From: Oxalobacteraceae bacterium OTU3CINTB1
Lineage (GTDB): Bacteria > Pseudomonadota > Gammaproteobacteria > Burkholderiales > Burkholderiaceae_D
Direction of reading: 5' to 3'
Length of the DNA stretch: 64,000 nt
Assembly (NCBI GenBank): GCA_024123955.1
Contig: CP099652.1
Coordinates: 1,488,001 to 1,552,000 of the forward strand
The position numbers were made by a program, and so were the translations under genes. Shown piece by piece: positions 34,844 to 42,323 of the stretch; within the stretch, counting starts at the first letter, position 1, and each line of letters opens with the position of its first letter. The notes beneath the pieces were generated by a model. The model worked only from the letters and a program-made list of their open reading frames with translations, made no database searches and was not told the origin of the DNA.

Positions 34844-35928
34844 GCGCCGCCGGGCGGCCGGCGGCGGGCACGCCGGCGGCGGCGGCGTCGTTGCCGGGCA
34901 TCGAACTGCTGCGCTTCGTGTGCGCGTTCGCGGTGCTGATGTGGCACTACCAGCATTTCTCCTATGTGGCCAACCAGGCCCACCAGTTCGATCCGGTGCA
35001 ACAGCCGTTCTACCCGCTGCTGTCGTTCTTCTACCGCTATGGCTTGTACGGCGTGCAAGTGTTCTGGTGCATCTCCGGCTTCATCTTCTTTTGGAAATAC
35101 GGCGCCGTGCTGGCCCGCCGCGAGCTTGGCGCCGGGCGCTTTTTCGTGCTGCGCTTTTCCCGGCTCTATCCGCTGCACCTGGCCACGCTGCTGCTGGTGG
35201 CGCTGTTGCAGGCGCTGTACGCCGGCGGCCATGGCCACTACTTCGTCTACCGCGACAACAGCGTCGGCAGTTTCCTGCTGCAGTTGCCGCTGGCGAGCCA
35301 CTGGCTCTATCCGTTGACCGGCTTTTCGTTCAACGGGCCGATCTGGAGCGTCTCGCTCGAGGTGCTGGCCTATGCGGCGTTCTTCCTGTGGAGCCGCCAC
35401 GCCGGCGTCGGCGCGCCGGCGACCCTGGCGGCGGCGCTGGCGGCCGGGCTGGCGTGGCGCTATGCCGACTGGCCGCTGCTCGAGTGCCTGCTGTATTTTT
35501 ATCTGGGCGCGCTGGTGGCGCTGGCCTACGCGCTGGTGGCCGGCTGGTCCGCGCCGCGCCGCGCCGCCGCCGTGCTGGCGGCCGCCGCGCTGCTCGTGTT
35601 GGTGCTGGCGGCGCCGTGGCGCTACCCGATCGCCCCGGGCAGCACGCTGCTGCTGGCCACGCCGCTGGCGATCGGCGTGGCGCTGGCGCTGCGCCCGCGC
35701 GGGCCGGCCGGGCGCGCGCTCGCCAGCCTGGGCAACCTGACCTATTCGAGCTATCTGCTGCATTTCCCGCTGCAATTGGGCATCGCGCTCGGCTGCGGCG
35801 CGGCCGGCGTGGCCGTGCCGTGGCGCTCGCCTTGGCTGTGGCTGTTCTTCATCGGCGCCACCTTCGCGCTGGCGCACCTGTGTTACCGGACGGTCGAAAT
35901 GCCGCTGCAGCGGCGCCTGCGGCGCTGA
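34840..35928 (+). CDS. Acyltransferase 3 family membrane protein (OafA-like)
   Basis: A 362-residue integral membrane acyltransferase with about ten helices. Family marks are [20 protein letters not shown] near the N-terminus (with the catalytic-type His), [31 protein letters not shown], and a C-terminal [12 protein letters not shown]. Relatives O-acetylate surface polysaccharides or Nod factors. The GTG start at 34840 overlaps the cysC stop (GTGA), indicating coupled expression with the APS kinase. The acceptor is presumably the exported polysaccharide, by context only. Confidence 0.88.
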   Translation: MSAAGRPAAGTPAAAASLPGIELLRFVCAFAVLMWHYQHFSYVANQAHQFDPVQQPFYPLLSFFYRYGLYGVQVFWCISGFIFFWKYGAVLARRELGAGRFFVLRFSRLYPLHLATLLLVALLQALYAGGHGHYFVYRDNSVGSFLLQLPLASHWLYPLTGFSFNGPIWSVSLEVLAYAAFFLWSRHAGVGAPATLAAALAAGLAWRYADWPLLECLLYFYLGALVALAYALVAGWSAPRRAAAVLAAAALLVLVLAAPWRYPIAPGSTLLLATPLAIGVALALRPRGPAGRALASLGNLTYSSYLLHFPLQLGIALGCGAAGVAVPWRSPWLWLFFIGATFALAHLCYRTVEMPLQRRLRR

Positions 35929-35932
35929 CGAA

Positions 35933-36754
35933 TCAGCCCTGGGCCAGCTTTTGCAGCGCCTCGGGCTTGATGATGATCAGGCGGTGCGTGCCTTTTTTGA
36001 TGATGCCCTGCTGGACCAGGGTCAGCAGCGTGCGGGTGACCGTCTCGCGGCTGGTGTTGATCATGTTGGCGATGTCCTGGTGGGTGGGCAGGTTTTCCAC
36101 CACCGGGTTGTCGTCGTCGGGCTTGGTTTCCTTGAGCAGGTCGAGGAAGGTGTAGATGCGCTTGGACGTGTTGTGAATGCTCAGCAGCGCGCGGAATTCC
36201 GAATCGCGCTGCACCTTCTCGGCCAGGAAGCGCAGCATCTGGTTGGCCACCGATGGCGAATGCGAGAACAAATGCAGCGCCGTGGCGCGCGGCAGCAGCG
36301 CCACCAACACCGAGCTCAGCGCCACGACCGAGGCTGAGCGCATCGAGCCGTTGATGACGGCGATCTCGCCGAAGAAATCGCCCGGCGCCAGCATCCGCAG
36401 GCCGATCGCGCGGCCGTCCTCGGTCACGTCGATCACCTGCAGCTGGCCCGACAGCAAAAACAGCAGGCTGTCGCCGGTGGCGCCCTTTTGCAGCACGACG
36501 TCGCGCTTGTTGTATTGCTTGATGCGGATGTCGGCGCGCACGCGCAGCATGTCCTGCTCGTTCAAATCGGCCAGCAACGGGATCTTGCGCAGGTGAATCT
36601 GCAAGTTCACTTGCTGGTTCGGGTCGTTCGGATCGCTCGGCTCGGTCACGGGCGACACCGTGGTGATCTTGTTCGCTTCGGCGGGCGGCGCCGTGCCGTC
36701 GGCCTGCGCGGGCAGGCCGGTGGGGTCGTCGGGAGCTGATGTACCAGAGGTCAT
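35933..36754 (-). CDS. CRP-type cAMP-responsive transcription regulator
   Basis: A 273-residue Crp/Fnr-family protein with an extra ~55-residue Pro/Thr-rich N-terminus. The cyclic-nucleotide pocket reads FFGEIAVINGSMRSASVVA, keeping the Gly-Glu and Arg-Ser pairs that hold cAMP in E. coli CRP; no FNR-type cysteines are present. The C-terminal helix-turn-helix has TSRETVTRTL, matching the CRP recognition helix SRETVGRIL in all three base-contact residues (Arg, Glu, Arg), so TGTGA half-sites are the expected target. It is the last gene of an operon that starts with an adenylate cyclase, and three perfect TGTGA-N6-TCACA sites lie nearby. The ATG at 36754 is chosen; the upstream open frame is a shadow of the VanZ gene. 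Confidence 0.88.
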   Translation of the reverse strand: MTSGTSAPDDPTGLPAQADGTAPPAEANKITTVSPVTEPSDPNDPNQQVNLQIHLRKIPLLADLNEQDMLRVRADIRIKQYNKRDVVLQKGATGDSLLFLLSGQLQVIDVTEDGRAIGLRMLAPGDFFGEIAVINGSMRSASVVALSSVLVALLPRATALHLFSHSPSVANQMLRFLAEKVQRDSEFRALLSIHNTSKRIYTFLDLLKETKPDDDNPVVENLPTHQDIANMINTSRETVTRTLLTLVQQGIIKKGTHRLIIIKPEALQKLAQG

Positions 36755-36762
36755 GCGGTCTT

Positions 36763-37098
36763 TCAAAGCAGAATGGGGGACATCGCCGGCAGCGCGCACA
36801 GGGCGGCGACGCCGATGCCGGCCGCGTTGGCGGCCAGGTCGCGCCAGCAGAAACCGCGGCCGGGCACCAGGTTTTGCAACAGCTCGATCGCCGCGCCCGC
36901 CACCAGCAGGCCCAGCAGCCAGTAGCCCCACTGGCGCCAGCTCGCCACCATCGGCAGCGCCAGCAGGGTCAGCGCGGCGTAGGCGCCAAAATGCAGCAGT
37001 TTATCGTTTGGCAACGACGGCAGCCAGCCGGCCGGTAGCAGGCAGCCAAGCGAGATGGCGGCCAGCGCCGCCCCAAACACGATCAATTCCCAGGCCAT
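36763..37098 (-). CDS. VanZ-like small membrane protein
   Basis: A 111-residue protein with four hydrophobic helices, the NDKLLHFGAYAALTLLALP motif and a C-terminal RDLAANAAGIGVAAL, both typical of the VanZ-like superfamily. The molecular role of these proteins is not settled; many accompany envelope or exopolysaccharide genes. It lies eight bases upstream of the CRP-type gene and 34 downstream of the outer-membrane protein gene, so it is part of the cyclase operon. Confidence 0.8.
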   Translation of the reverse strand: MAWELIVFGAALAAISLGCLLPAGWLPSLPNDKLLHFGAYAALTLLALPMVASWRQWGYWLLGLLVAGAAIELLQNLVPGRGFCWRDLAANAAGIGVAALCALPAMSPILL

Positions 37099-37132
37099 TC
37101 GGTGATGTCTTTATGCAAATACGGCGGCGCCG

Positions 37133-38458
37133 TTAAAAATTATCCCAGCGCCAAGTCAGCTGCACGGTCCGGCTATTATATTGAAACAGCGATATATTTT
37201 CCTGATTTCGTACGGCGCGCCATTCCAGCACCAGGCTTTGGCGCGCGCCGACGGCCATCGTGACGCCGGCGCTGAGCTGGCGCGTGGTCTGGTGCCGCAC
37301 CACATCGATCACGTGTGGCGAAAAGAATTCGCTGCCGCGCCACGCCTGCCGGGTCCAGCCGAGCTGCCCGCTGTAGCGGTCGTTGAAGGTGTTGTAAAGC
37401 AGCATCGTGCCGTACCAGCCGTCGCGGTTGCCGCCCGGGCGCTGGTTCTGGCCGTGGTCGGTCATCACCCCGGCGCTGCCGTAGGCGTGCAGGCCGCGGT
37501 GGTGATAGGACAGCGCGCTGCCCAGTTCGAGCGTATTGCCGTCGTAATTGGGGCGGGTCGGGTAGGTGACGTGGCTCAGGCCGGCCGTGAGCGACCAGTC
37601 GAGCCGTTCGGACAGCGTCAGCGGCGGCGTCGCCCGCAGCTGAAGCTGCTCCTGGCGCTGGTAATAATGGCCGTCGAGCCGCATCGCGCTCAGCGTCGCC
37701 GTCGCGCGCCCGCGCCAGCGTCCCAGCGTCCACTGTTGTTCCAGGCCCAGCAGCAGGGAGGCGGTGTCCTGGCTGTGGACGTCGTCGTGCCGGCGGGTGC
37801 GCACCTGGGCGAAGCCGAGCAAGCCCTTGTCGTTGAGGTTGCGGCTGTAGTCGGCCGTGGCCAGCACGAACTGGTCGGGTTTCGGCAGGAAATCGGAGGT
37901 GAGCGTCCACTCGGTGTAGTTGTCGCCGCTGCCGGTGCTAAAGAATGGGTTGCTGGCGCCCTGGTTGACGTTGTTGTCGTAGCCGCGCGCGACGGAAAAC
38001 GACAGCCGCTCCTGCTTGCCGGTGACGGGGATGCAGCCGCGCTGCCGATAGTTGGCGATGACCTCGACGATGCCCGGCGGCGGCGTGAAGCGTTGCTCGA
38101 TCTCGGTGAACAGGCGTTCGGCCTCGACGCCGTGCCCCAGCTCGCACTGGCTGATGGCCAGGTCGAGCCAGGCGCCGGCGTGCTGCGGCTCCTTTTCCAG
38201 GAAGCGCATCAGCAGGTCGGTGGCCTGGTCGGCGCGGCCCTCGGCCAGCGCCCGCATCGCCTGCAGGTACAGTTCCTCCTGCGCGGCCGAGGGCGCGCCC
38301 GGCGCCTCGTCGTCGGTCGCGCGCGCCGCCGGCGCCGCCGCCGCCAACAGCGCGGCTAGCAGCGCCGGCACGAGCGCCGACGACCAGGTTGACCACAACG
38401 TCGACCTCGGCGCCGGCATGCCCGGCGTCAGTGGCGCGCACGCGCGCAGGCGCCTCAT
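37133..38458 (-). CDS. Periplasmic TPR plus C-terminal outer-membrane beta-barrel protein
   Basis: A 441-residue exported protein. After a signal peptide (to about residue 40) come TPR-like helices (LYLQAMRALAEGRADQATDL, HAGAWLDLAISQCELGHG). From ~150 on there are alternating strands with aromatic ends that finish in VQLTWRWDNF, a typical C-terminal barrel signature. The layout resembles Slam/DUF560-type surface-assembly proteins, which help move proteins onto the outer surface, but I cannot assign the family firmly. The ATG overlaps the cyclase stop (ATGA), so cyclase and barrel protein are made together. A link to surface display of the nearby secreted protein is inferred. Confidence 0.72.
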   Translation of the reverse strand: MRRLRACAPLTPGMPAPRSTLWSTWSSALVPALLAALLAAAAPAARATDDEAPGAPSAAQEELYLQAMRALAEGRADQATDLLMRFLEKEPQHAGAWLDLAISQCELGHGVEAERLFTEIEQRFTPPPGIVEVIANYRQRGCIPVTGKQERLSFSVARGYDNNVNQGASNPFFSTGSGDNYTEWTLTSDFLPKPDQFVLATADYSRNLNDKGLLGFAQVRTRRHDDVHSQDTASLLLGLEQQWTLGRWRGRATATLSAMRLDGHYYQRQEQLQLRATPPLTLSERLDWSLTAGLSHVTYPTRPNYDGNTLELGSALSYHHRGLHAYGSAGVMTDHGQNQRPGGNRDGWYGTMLLYNTFNDRYSGQLGWTRQAWRGSEFFSPHVIDVVRHQTTRQLSAGVTMAVGARQSLVLEWRAVRNQENISLFQYNSRTVQLTWRWDNF

Positions 38459-40278
38459 GCGGCCGCCTCCAGCGTGTATAGTTCGGCGACTTTTTCCTTG
38501 CCGCGCAGCCGTTGCATGCCCAACGACACGAAGCGGTGCCGCGTCGCCAGGGCCACCGTGCCGGCACCGATGATGACGTCGTGCGGGAAGTCGCGCGCGG
38601 CCTGCTCGAGCCGCGAGGCGGTGTTGACGCTGTCGCCGACGGCCGTGTAAATGCTGCGGAAGGCGGTGCCGTAGTCGCCCGCCATGGCCAAGCCGCTCTC
38701 GATGCCGATGCGCACGCGCAGCGGCGCCTTGCCCTCGCGCACGCGCTGGGCGCTCATGGCGCGCACCTCGCGCACGATCAGCTCGGCGGCGTCGAGCGCC
38801 AGGTCGGCGTGGTCGGCGATCGGCAGCGGCGCGCCCCAGAAGGCGACCAGGCCGTCGCCGGTGTATTTGTCCAGGGTGCCGTGCTTTTCCAGCACCGGGC
38901 GCGTCAGGCAATCGAGGAAGTCGGTCGTCAGCTTGGCGGCCTCTTCGACCGGCAGCGCCTCGACGTGGGTGGTGTAGCCTTCCATGTCGGCGATCAGGGT
39001 GGTGACCTGGCGCTGCTTGGGCGTGAGCGGGTCCTTGAGGTCGCTGCGCAACAATTCGTCGACCACCTCGCGCGCCACGTACTGGCGCAAGGTGCCGAGC
39101 AACTGGCGCGACTTGCGCTGGGCCAACTGCCAATGGAACGGCACGGCCACGGCCAGCAGGAACAGGTTCGACAGCAGCGGCCCGGCCGGGTTGAACAGCG
39201 GGTCGTGCGGGCTGACGGCATAGGCCAGCCCGACCCACAGCGCCGAGCCTATGGTCAACAGCAAGACGTTGACGGCCGCCGAGCGGCGCGCCAGGGTCCG
39301 GCTGATGAGCAACACGGTGGCGGCGCAAAACAGCACGGCGATCCAGCGTCCCGGCCACGGCGCGGGCGCGGCGCCGGCCTGGCCGGTCAGCAGCGCGTCG
39401 AGCACGGCGGCGTGCACCAGCAAGCCGGCGGTCGAGGCCCCCAGCGGCGTGGCGAGGCGGTCGCCGATGCTCAGCGCGGACGAACCGATCAGCACCAGGC
39501 GGCCGGCCACCTGGTCGGCCGGCAGGCGCTGCTCGAGCACTTCGGCGGCGCTGGCGGCGCGGTAGGCGCGCCATTGGCGCTGGTAGGGGATGCGCATGGC
39601 GCCGTCCGGCACGGCCGGCGCCATGCCGCCGGCACAGCAATCGAACAGCGCGCGCGCCAGGGTTGGGTAGTCGCGGTTGTTGTAGCGCGCATACATCGGC
39701 ACCCAGCGCAGCGTGCCGTCCGGGTCGGGCGAAACGCCGATGTTGCCCGCGTGCGCGGCCCGCGCCAGCCCGGCATGGTTGCCCAGGTAGCCGTGCGCCG
39801 GCACGGCGGCGCCGGTGGCGCGGGCCGGCACGCCGCCGACCAGCTGGCCGCCGTGCAGCGGATTGGGCTGGACGGCGAAGTCGAACAGTTGCGCCAGCAC
39901 CAGCGGGCCGTGTTGCGCCAGCATCGCCAGGCGGGCGTCGCCGTCGGCGTCGGCCGGCTTTTCCTGCAAAATGTCGAATGCGATTCCCTTGGCGCCGCTC
40001 GCCAGCAGGTTCTCGGCCAGGTCGGCCAGGCGCGTGCGCGGCCAGGGCCACGGGTACTTGGCCAGGCTGGTTTCGTCGATATCGACCACCAGGATGCGGT
40101 TTTCCGGGGTGTCCACCGCTTGCAGTCGGATGAAATGGTCGCGCAGCCACTCGTCTGCCAGCCGGGCGCCGGCCGGCGCCGCCCACTGCGACCACGCCGT
40201 CAGCAGCACGGCAGCGGCGGCGATGGCGGTTCTGAGCAGCGGGGCGGAGGAGGTTAGGGAGCGCAAAATCGACTTCAT
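38455..40278 (-). CDS. CHASE2-domain class III adenylate/guanylate cyclase
   Basis: A ~607-residue membrane cyclase. After TM1 an extracytoplasmic CHASE2 domain spans ~30-290 (RILVVDIDETSLAKYPWPWP, KGIAFDI, RLVLIGSSALSIGDR). Three membrane helices follow, then a class III cyclase domain (~385-600). Metal-binding Asp residues are in LIADMEGYT and YTGDGLVAFWG, and the transition-state Asn/Arg pair is in VGDSVNTASRLE, so the site looks complete. The VGDSVNTASRLE motif suits ATP use; GTP cannot be excluded. I prefer the ATG at 40278 (MKSILRSLTSS); an in-frame ATG at 40320 adds 14 residues. It is the first gene of the operon ending in the CRP-type regulator. Confidence 0.88.
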   Translation of the reverse strand: MKSILRSLTSSAPLLRTAIAAAAVLLTAWSQWAAPAGARLADEWLRDHFIRLQAVDTPENRILVVDIDETSLAKYPWPWPRTRLADLAENLLASGAKGIAFDILQEKPADADGDARLAMLAQHGPLVLAQLFDFAVQPNPLHGGQLVGGVPARATGAAVPAHGYLGNHAGLARAAHAGNIGVSPDPDGTLRWVPMYARYNNRDYPTLARALFDCCAGGMAPAVPDGAMRIPYQRQWRAYRAASAAEVLEQRLPADQVAGRLVLIGSSALSIGDRLATPLGASTAGLLVHAAVLDALLTGQAGAAPAPWPGRWIAVLFCAATVLLISRTLARRSAAVNVLLLTIGSALWVGLAYAVSPHDPLFNPAGPLLSNLFLLAVAVPFHWQLAQRKSRQLLGTLRQYVAREVVDELLRSDLKDPLTPKQRQVTTLIADMEGYTTHVEALPVEEAAKLTTDFLDCLTRPVLEKHGTLDKYTGDGLVAFWGAPLPIADHADLALDAAELIVREVRAMSAQRVREGKAPLRVRIGIESGLAMAGDYGTAFRSIYTAVGDSVNTASRLEQAARDFPHDVIIGAGTVALATRHRFVSLGMQRLRGKEKVAELYTLEAAA

Positions 40279-40348
40279 GTCAGCGCCCGGCGGCACGGCG
40301 CGCAAGGGATGCGTCGCCATCGCGGGCGCGAGTGGAAAATAGTCGGTC

Positions 40349-40354
40349 AGTATA
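40349..40354 (-). promoter_or_regulatory. Candidate -10 of the cyclase-CRP operon
   Basis: TATACT on the minus strand, about 30 bases upstream of the 40320 ATG and 70 upstream of the preferred start. No good -35. The CRP-type site at 40452-40467 would lie near -117 from this promoter, leaving autoregulation possible but weakly supported. Confidence 0.35.
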
Positions 40355-40451
40355 ACCCTTTGTTTGGGGCAATACTATGCCAGCGGAAATATTTATTTGA
40401 TAAGCTTTACGGTCTTGCATCGAGCGTCGAAATTGTATCCAATTGAAATAA

Positions 40452-40467
40452 TGTGACGCCAATCACA
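40452..40467 (+). promoter_or_regulatory. CRP-type operator upstream of the FecR-domain gene
   Basis: TGTGACGCCAATCACA is a perfect TGTGA-N6-TCACA palindrome, with the dyad extended one base on each side. Taking GAGAAT (40488-40493) as -10, the start point would be near 40500 and the operator centre near -40, the class II activation position. First of three such sites in 4.7 kb. Confidence 0.75.
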
Positions 40468-40516
40468 TACTTTACCCTTGGATCGAGGAGAATGCTACCT
40501 GAGGAGGAATTTAATT

Positions 40517-41878
40517 ATGTTGCGTCAATTTTTAGTCTTGCTGGTTGCCAGCGCCAGTCTGTGCGGCTGGTCGACTGCCGCCGCCGGCGAGGCCGGAAAA
40601 GTTGTTTTCGTCACCGGGCAGGTGCAGTTGGCCTCGCGCACGGCGACGCTTGACGCGGCAGTGCAGGAGGGCGACGAACTCTCCACCGGCGCCGATGGCT
40701 ATATATATGTCAAAACCGTCGACAACGGCTTTCTGATCCTGCGCCCCAACACCCGTGCCCGCATCATCACGTATCAGATCGACACCGCCAAGCCGGCCAA
40801 CACGCGCGTCAAGCTCGAGTTGCTCAGCGGCGTGGCGCGTAGCATTTCTGGTACAGCCGTCAAGCAGGCGCGCCAGAATTTCCGTTTCAATACGCCGGTG
40901 GCCGCCATCGGCGTGCGCGGCACCGACTTCATCGTCTTCACCGACCAGCAAACCTCGCGCGTGGCGGTGGTCTCGGGCGGCATCGTCGTCAGCGGCTTTG
41001 CCGGCGGCTGCGGTCCCGAGGGCGGCGGCCCGTGCGAAGGCAATTTGAGCCGTGAACTGTTCGCCGGCCAGGCCGACGTCCTGCTGCAGGTGCAGCGCGG
41101 CCAGAAGTCGCCGCAGTTGTTGCATGGCCAGACGGTCGCGCCGGAGGCCGCGCCGCCACGCAGTGACGAGCCGGTCGGCAAGAGCGCCGCCGTCAGCCCG
41201 GCGCCGGCACAGCAGTTGAACCTGGACGCCAATAAGGAGACGGCGCTGATTAATGTTGGCAAAAGTGTGGCGGCCAACACCGGCGGCGACAAGGGCAATG
41301 TGACGCCCGAGCCGACGGTCATCGTCCAACCGAGCGTGCCGCTGGTGCCGACCACGCCGCCGGTACCCAAGCCGGCCAGCCCGCCGGAATTGCAGTGGGG
41401 CCGCTGGCAGCAGGTGGCCGAGCTGGCGAGCGATACCGCCGCGCTGGATAAACTGGCTGGTGGCACCTACGAGAATGGCTATGCGGTCGGATCTTATATC
41501 ATCGGCCGGGTGAAAAACTCGGAACTGGTCATGCCCAACGATGGCAAGGCTTCGTTCATTCTTGACGGCAGCGCCGCTTCTTTACAGGAAACGGGTAAAG
41601 CGCCGGTTGCCGCCGCAATCAAGGATGCGCATTTGGATGTCGACTTCGGCACGCGTAAATTCGCCACCGGATTGACCGTCTACACCGAAACGGCGTCGCT
41701 GAAAATGAATTCCGCCGGCAGTATCAGTTCGAAAGGCGTGCTAAACAGCGATTACAGGTCCGACGCCACGATTAAGGGTTATCTGGGCGGAAGCCAGGCG
41801 GAGCAGGCAGGCTACGTCTTTAAAAGCCTCAATAGCTCGCAATATACGGCCGAGGGAGCGACCAGCTGGAAACGGTAG
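40517..41878 (+). CDS. Exported FecR-domain protein
   Basis: A 453-residue periplasmic protein: signal peptide (cleavage near STAAAG), then a FecR domain (~25-160) with GKVVFVTGQVQL, GDELSTGADGYIYVKTVDNG and FNTPVAAIGVRGTDFIV. A Pro-rich linker (~270-310) and a C-terminal domain of ~140 residues of unknown fold follow. In this soluble type the FecR domain is probably a beta-rich binding module rather than an anti-sigma sensor, since no membrane helix or sigma-factor gene is present. The ATG follows AGGAGG at nine bases. A CRP-type site lies upstream and the gene is divergent from the CHASE2 cyclase; FecR and CHASE2 proteins are recurrent neighbours in betaproteobacteria (recalled, not searched). 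Confidence 0.85.
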   Translation: MLRQFLVLLVASASLCGWSTAAAGEAGKVVFVTGQVQLASRTATLDAAVQEGDELSTGADGYIYVKTVDNGFLILRPNTRARIITYQIDTAKPANTRVKLELLSGVARSISGTAVKQARQNFRFNTPVAAIGVRGTDFIVFTDQQTSRVAVVSGGIVVSGFAGGCGPEGGGPCEGNLSRELFAGQADVLLQVQRGQKSPQLLHGQTVAPEAAPPRSDEPVGKSAAVSPAPAQQLNLDANKETALINVGKSVAANTGGDKGNVTPEPTVIVQPSVPLVPTTPPVPKPASPPELQWGRWQQVAELASDTAALDKLAGGTYENGYAVGSYIIGRVKNSELVMPNDGKASFILDGSAASLQETGKAPVAAAIKDAHLDVDFGTRKFATGLTVYTETASLKMNSAGSISSKGVLNSDYRSDATIKGYLGGSQAEQAGYVFKSLNSSQYTAEGATSWKR

Positions 41879-41908
41879 CGGCGACTTAATCTTTTATATG
41901 GTTTTTTA

Positions 41909-41933
41909 AATGTGCCGCTTTATGCGGCACATT
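41909..41933 (+). terminator. Hairpin terminator after the FecR-domain gene
   Basis: A perfect 10-bp stem AATGTGCCGC/GCGGCACATT with the loop TTTAT, 31 bases after the stop. The following tract is only moderately T-rich (GCATTTG), so termination is likely but not assured. Confidence 0.55.
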
Positions 41934-42183
41934 GCATTTGTGGTTTGGAAATTAACGAACGATGTCGTTTTGTACAATGGGACGATGGAGGGCGGACGCT
42001 GACGATAACGGGCCGGCGTATCGCCGCTGTTAATAATCCGGGGATGCTGGTCCGTTTTAGTGGTTTTCGACCGCCTTTTAATTCAGCACAGGGGCCGGAT
42101 TGGGCCGCGTGATCGAAGTTTTATCGGTGAAATGCATAAAAAAACACAAAAACTTACAAATAAATCGAAAATTGCCCAGCATT

Positions 42184-42228
42184 TGTGATGACCGTCACAA
42201 CATGGCTCACCCCGTGTGGCAATATACT
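42184..42228 (+). promoter_or_regulatory. CRP-type operator and -10 of the RTX/S-layer-like gene
   Basis: TGTGATGACCGTCACA (42184-42199), a perfect TGTGA-N6-TCACA whose dyad extends to TTGTGA/TCACAA, is followed by TATACT (42223-42228). The inferred start near 42235 puts the operator centre at about -43, close to the class II position. No separate -35 hexamer is visible, in line with dependence on an activator. Confidence 0.75.
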
Positions 42229-42323
42229 CCCTGTTCTGCAAAAAAGGTCCATGCGCATGCAGCGCTGTGTGCCATGGATGCAGAAAATCGGTTTAAACCT
42301 CGTTCACTAAAAGGAAATACATC

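Larger units (their letters stand above)
41879..42323. other. 445-base intergenic region before the RTX/S-layer-like gene
   Basis: It contains, in order, the hairpin terminator of the FecR gene (41909-41933), about 200 bases with no supported gene (a 66-codon open frame at 41912 lacks a ribosome site and similarity), an A-rich tract (~42136-42172) that could act as an UP element, the CRP-type site (42184-42199), TATACT (42223-42228), a leader of about 90 bases and AAAAGGA before the start codon. Confidence 0.6.

Noticed and set aside
13639..35928. Horizontal transfer of the polysaccharide locus as a genomic island
   Set aside because: The locus is as GC-rich as its surroundings by eye, and no integrase, tRNA edge or direct repeats were seen. 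Transfer is possible but not shown by this sequence.
41912..42112. 66-codon plus-strand open frame between the FecR and RTX genes
   Set aside because: It starts inside the terminator hairpin, has no ribosome site and no similarity I can recognise.
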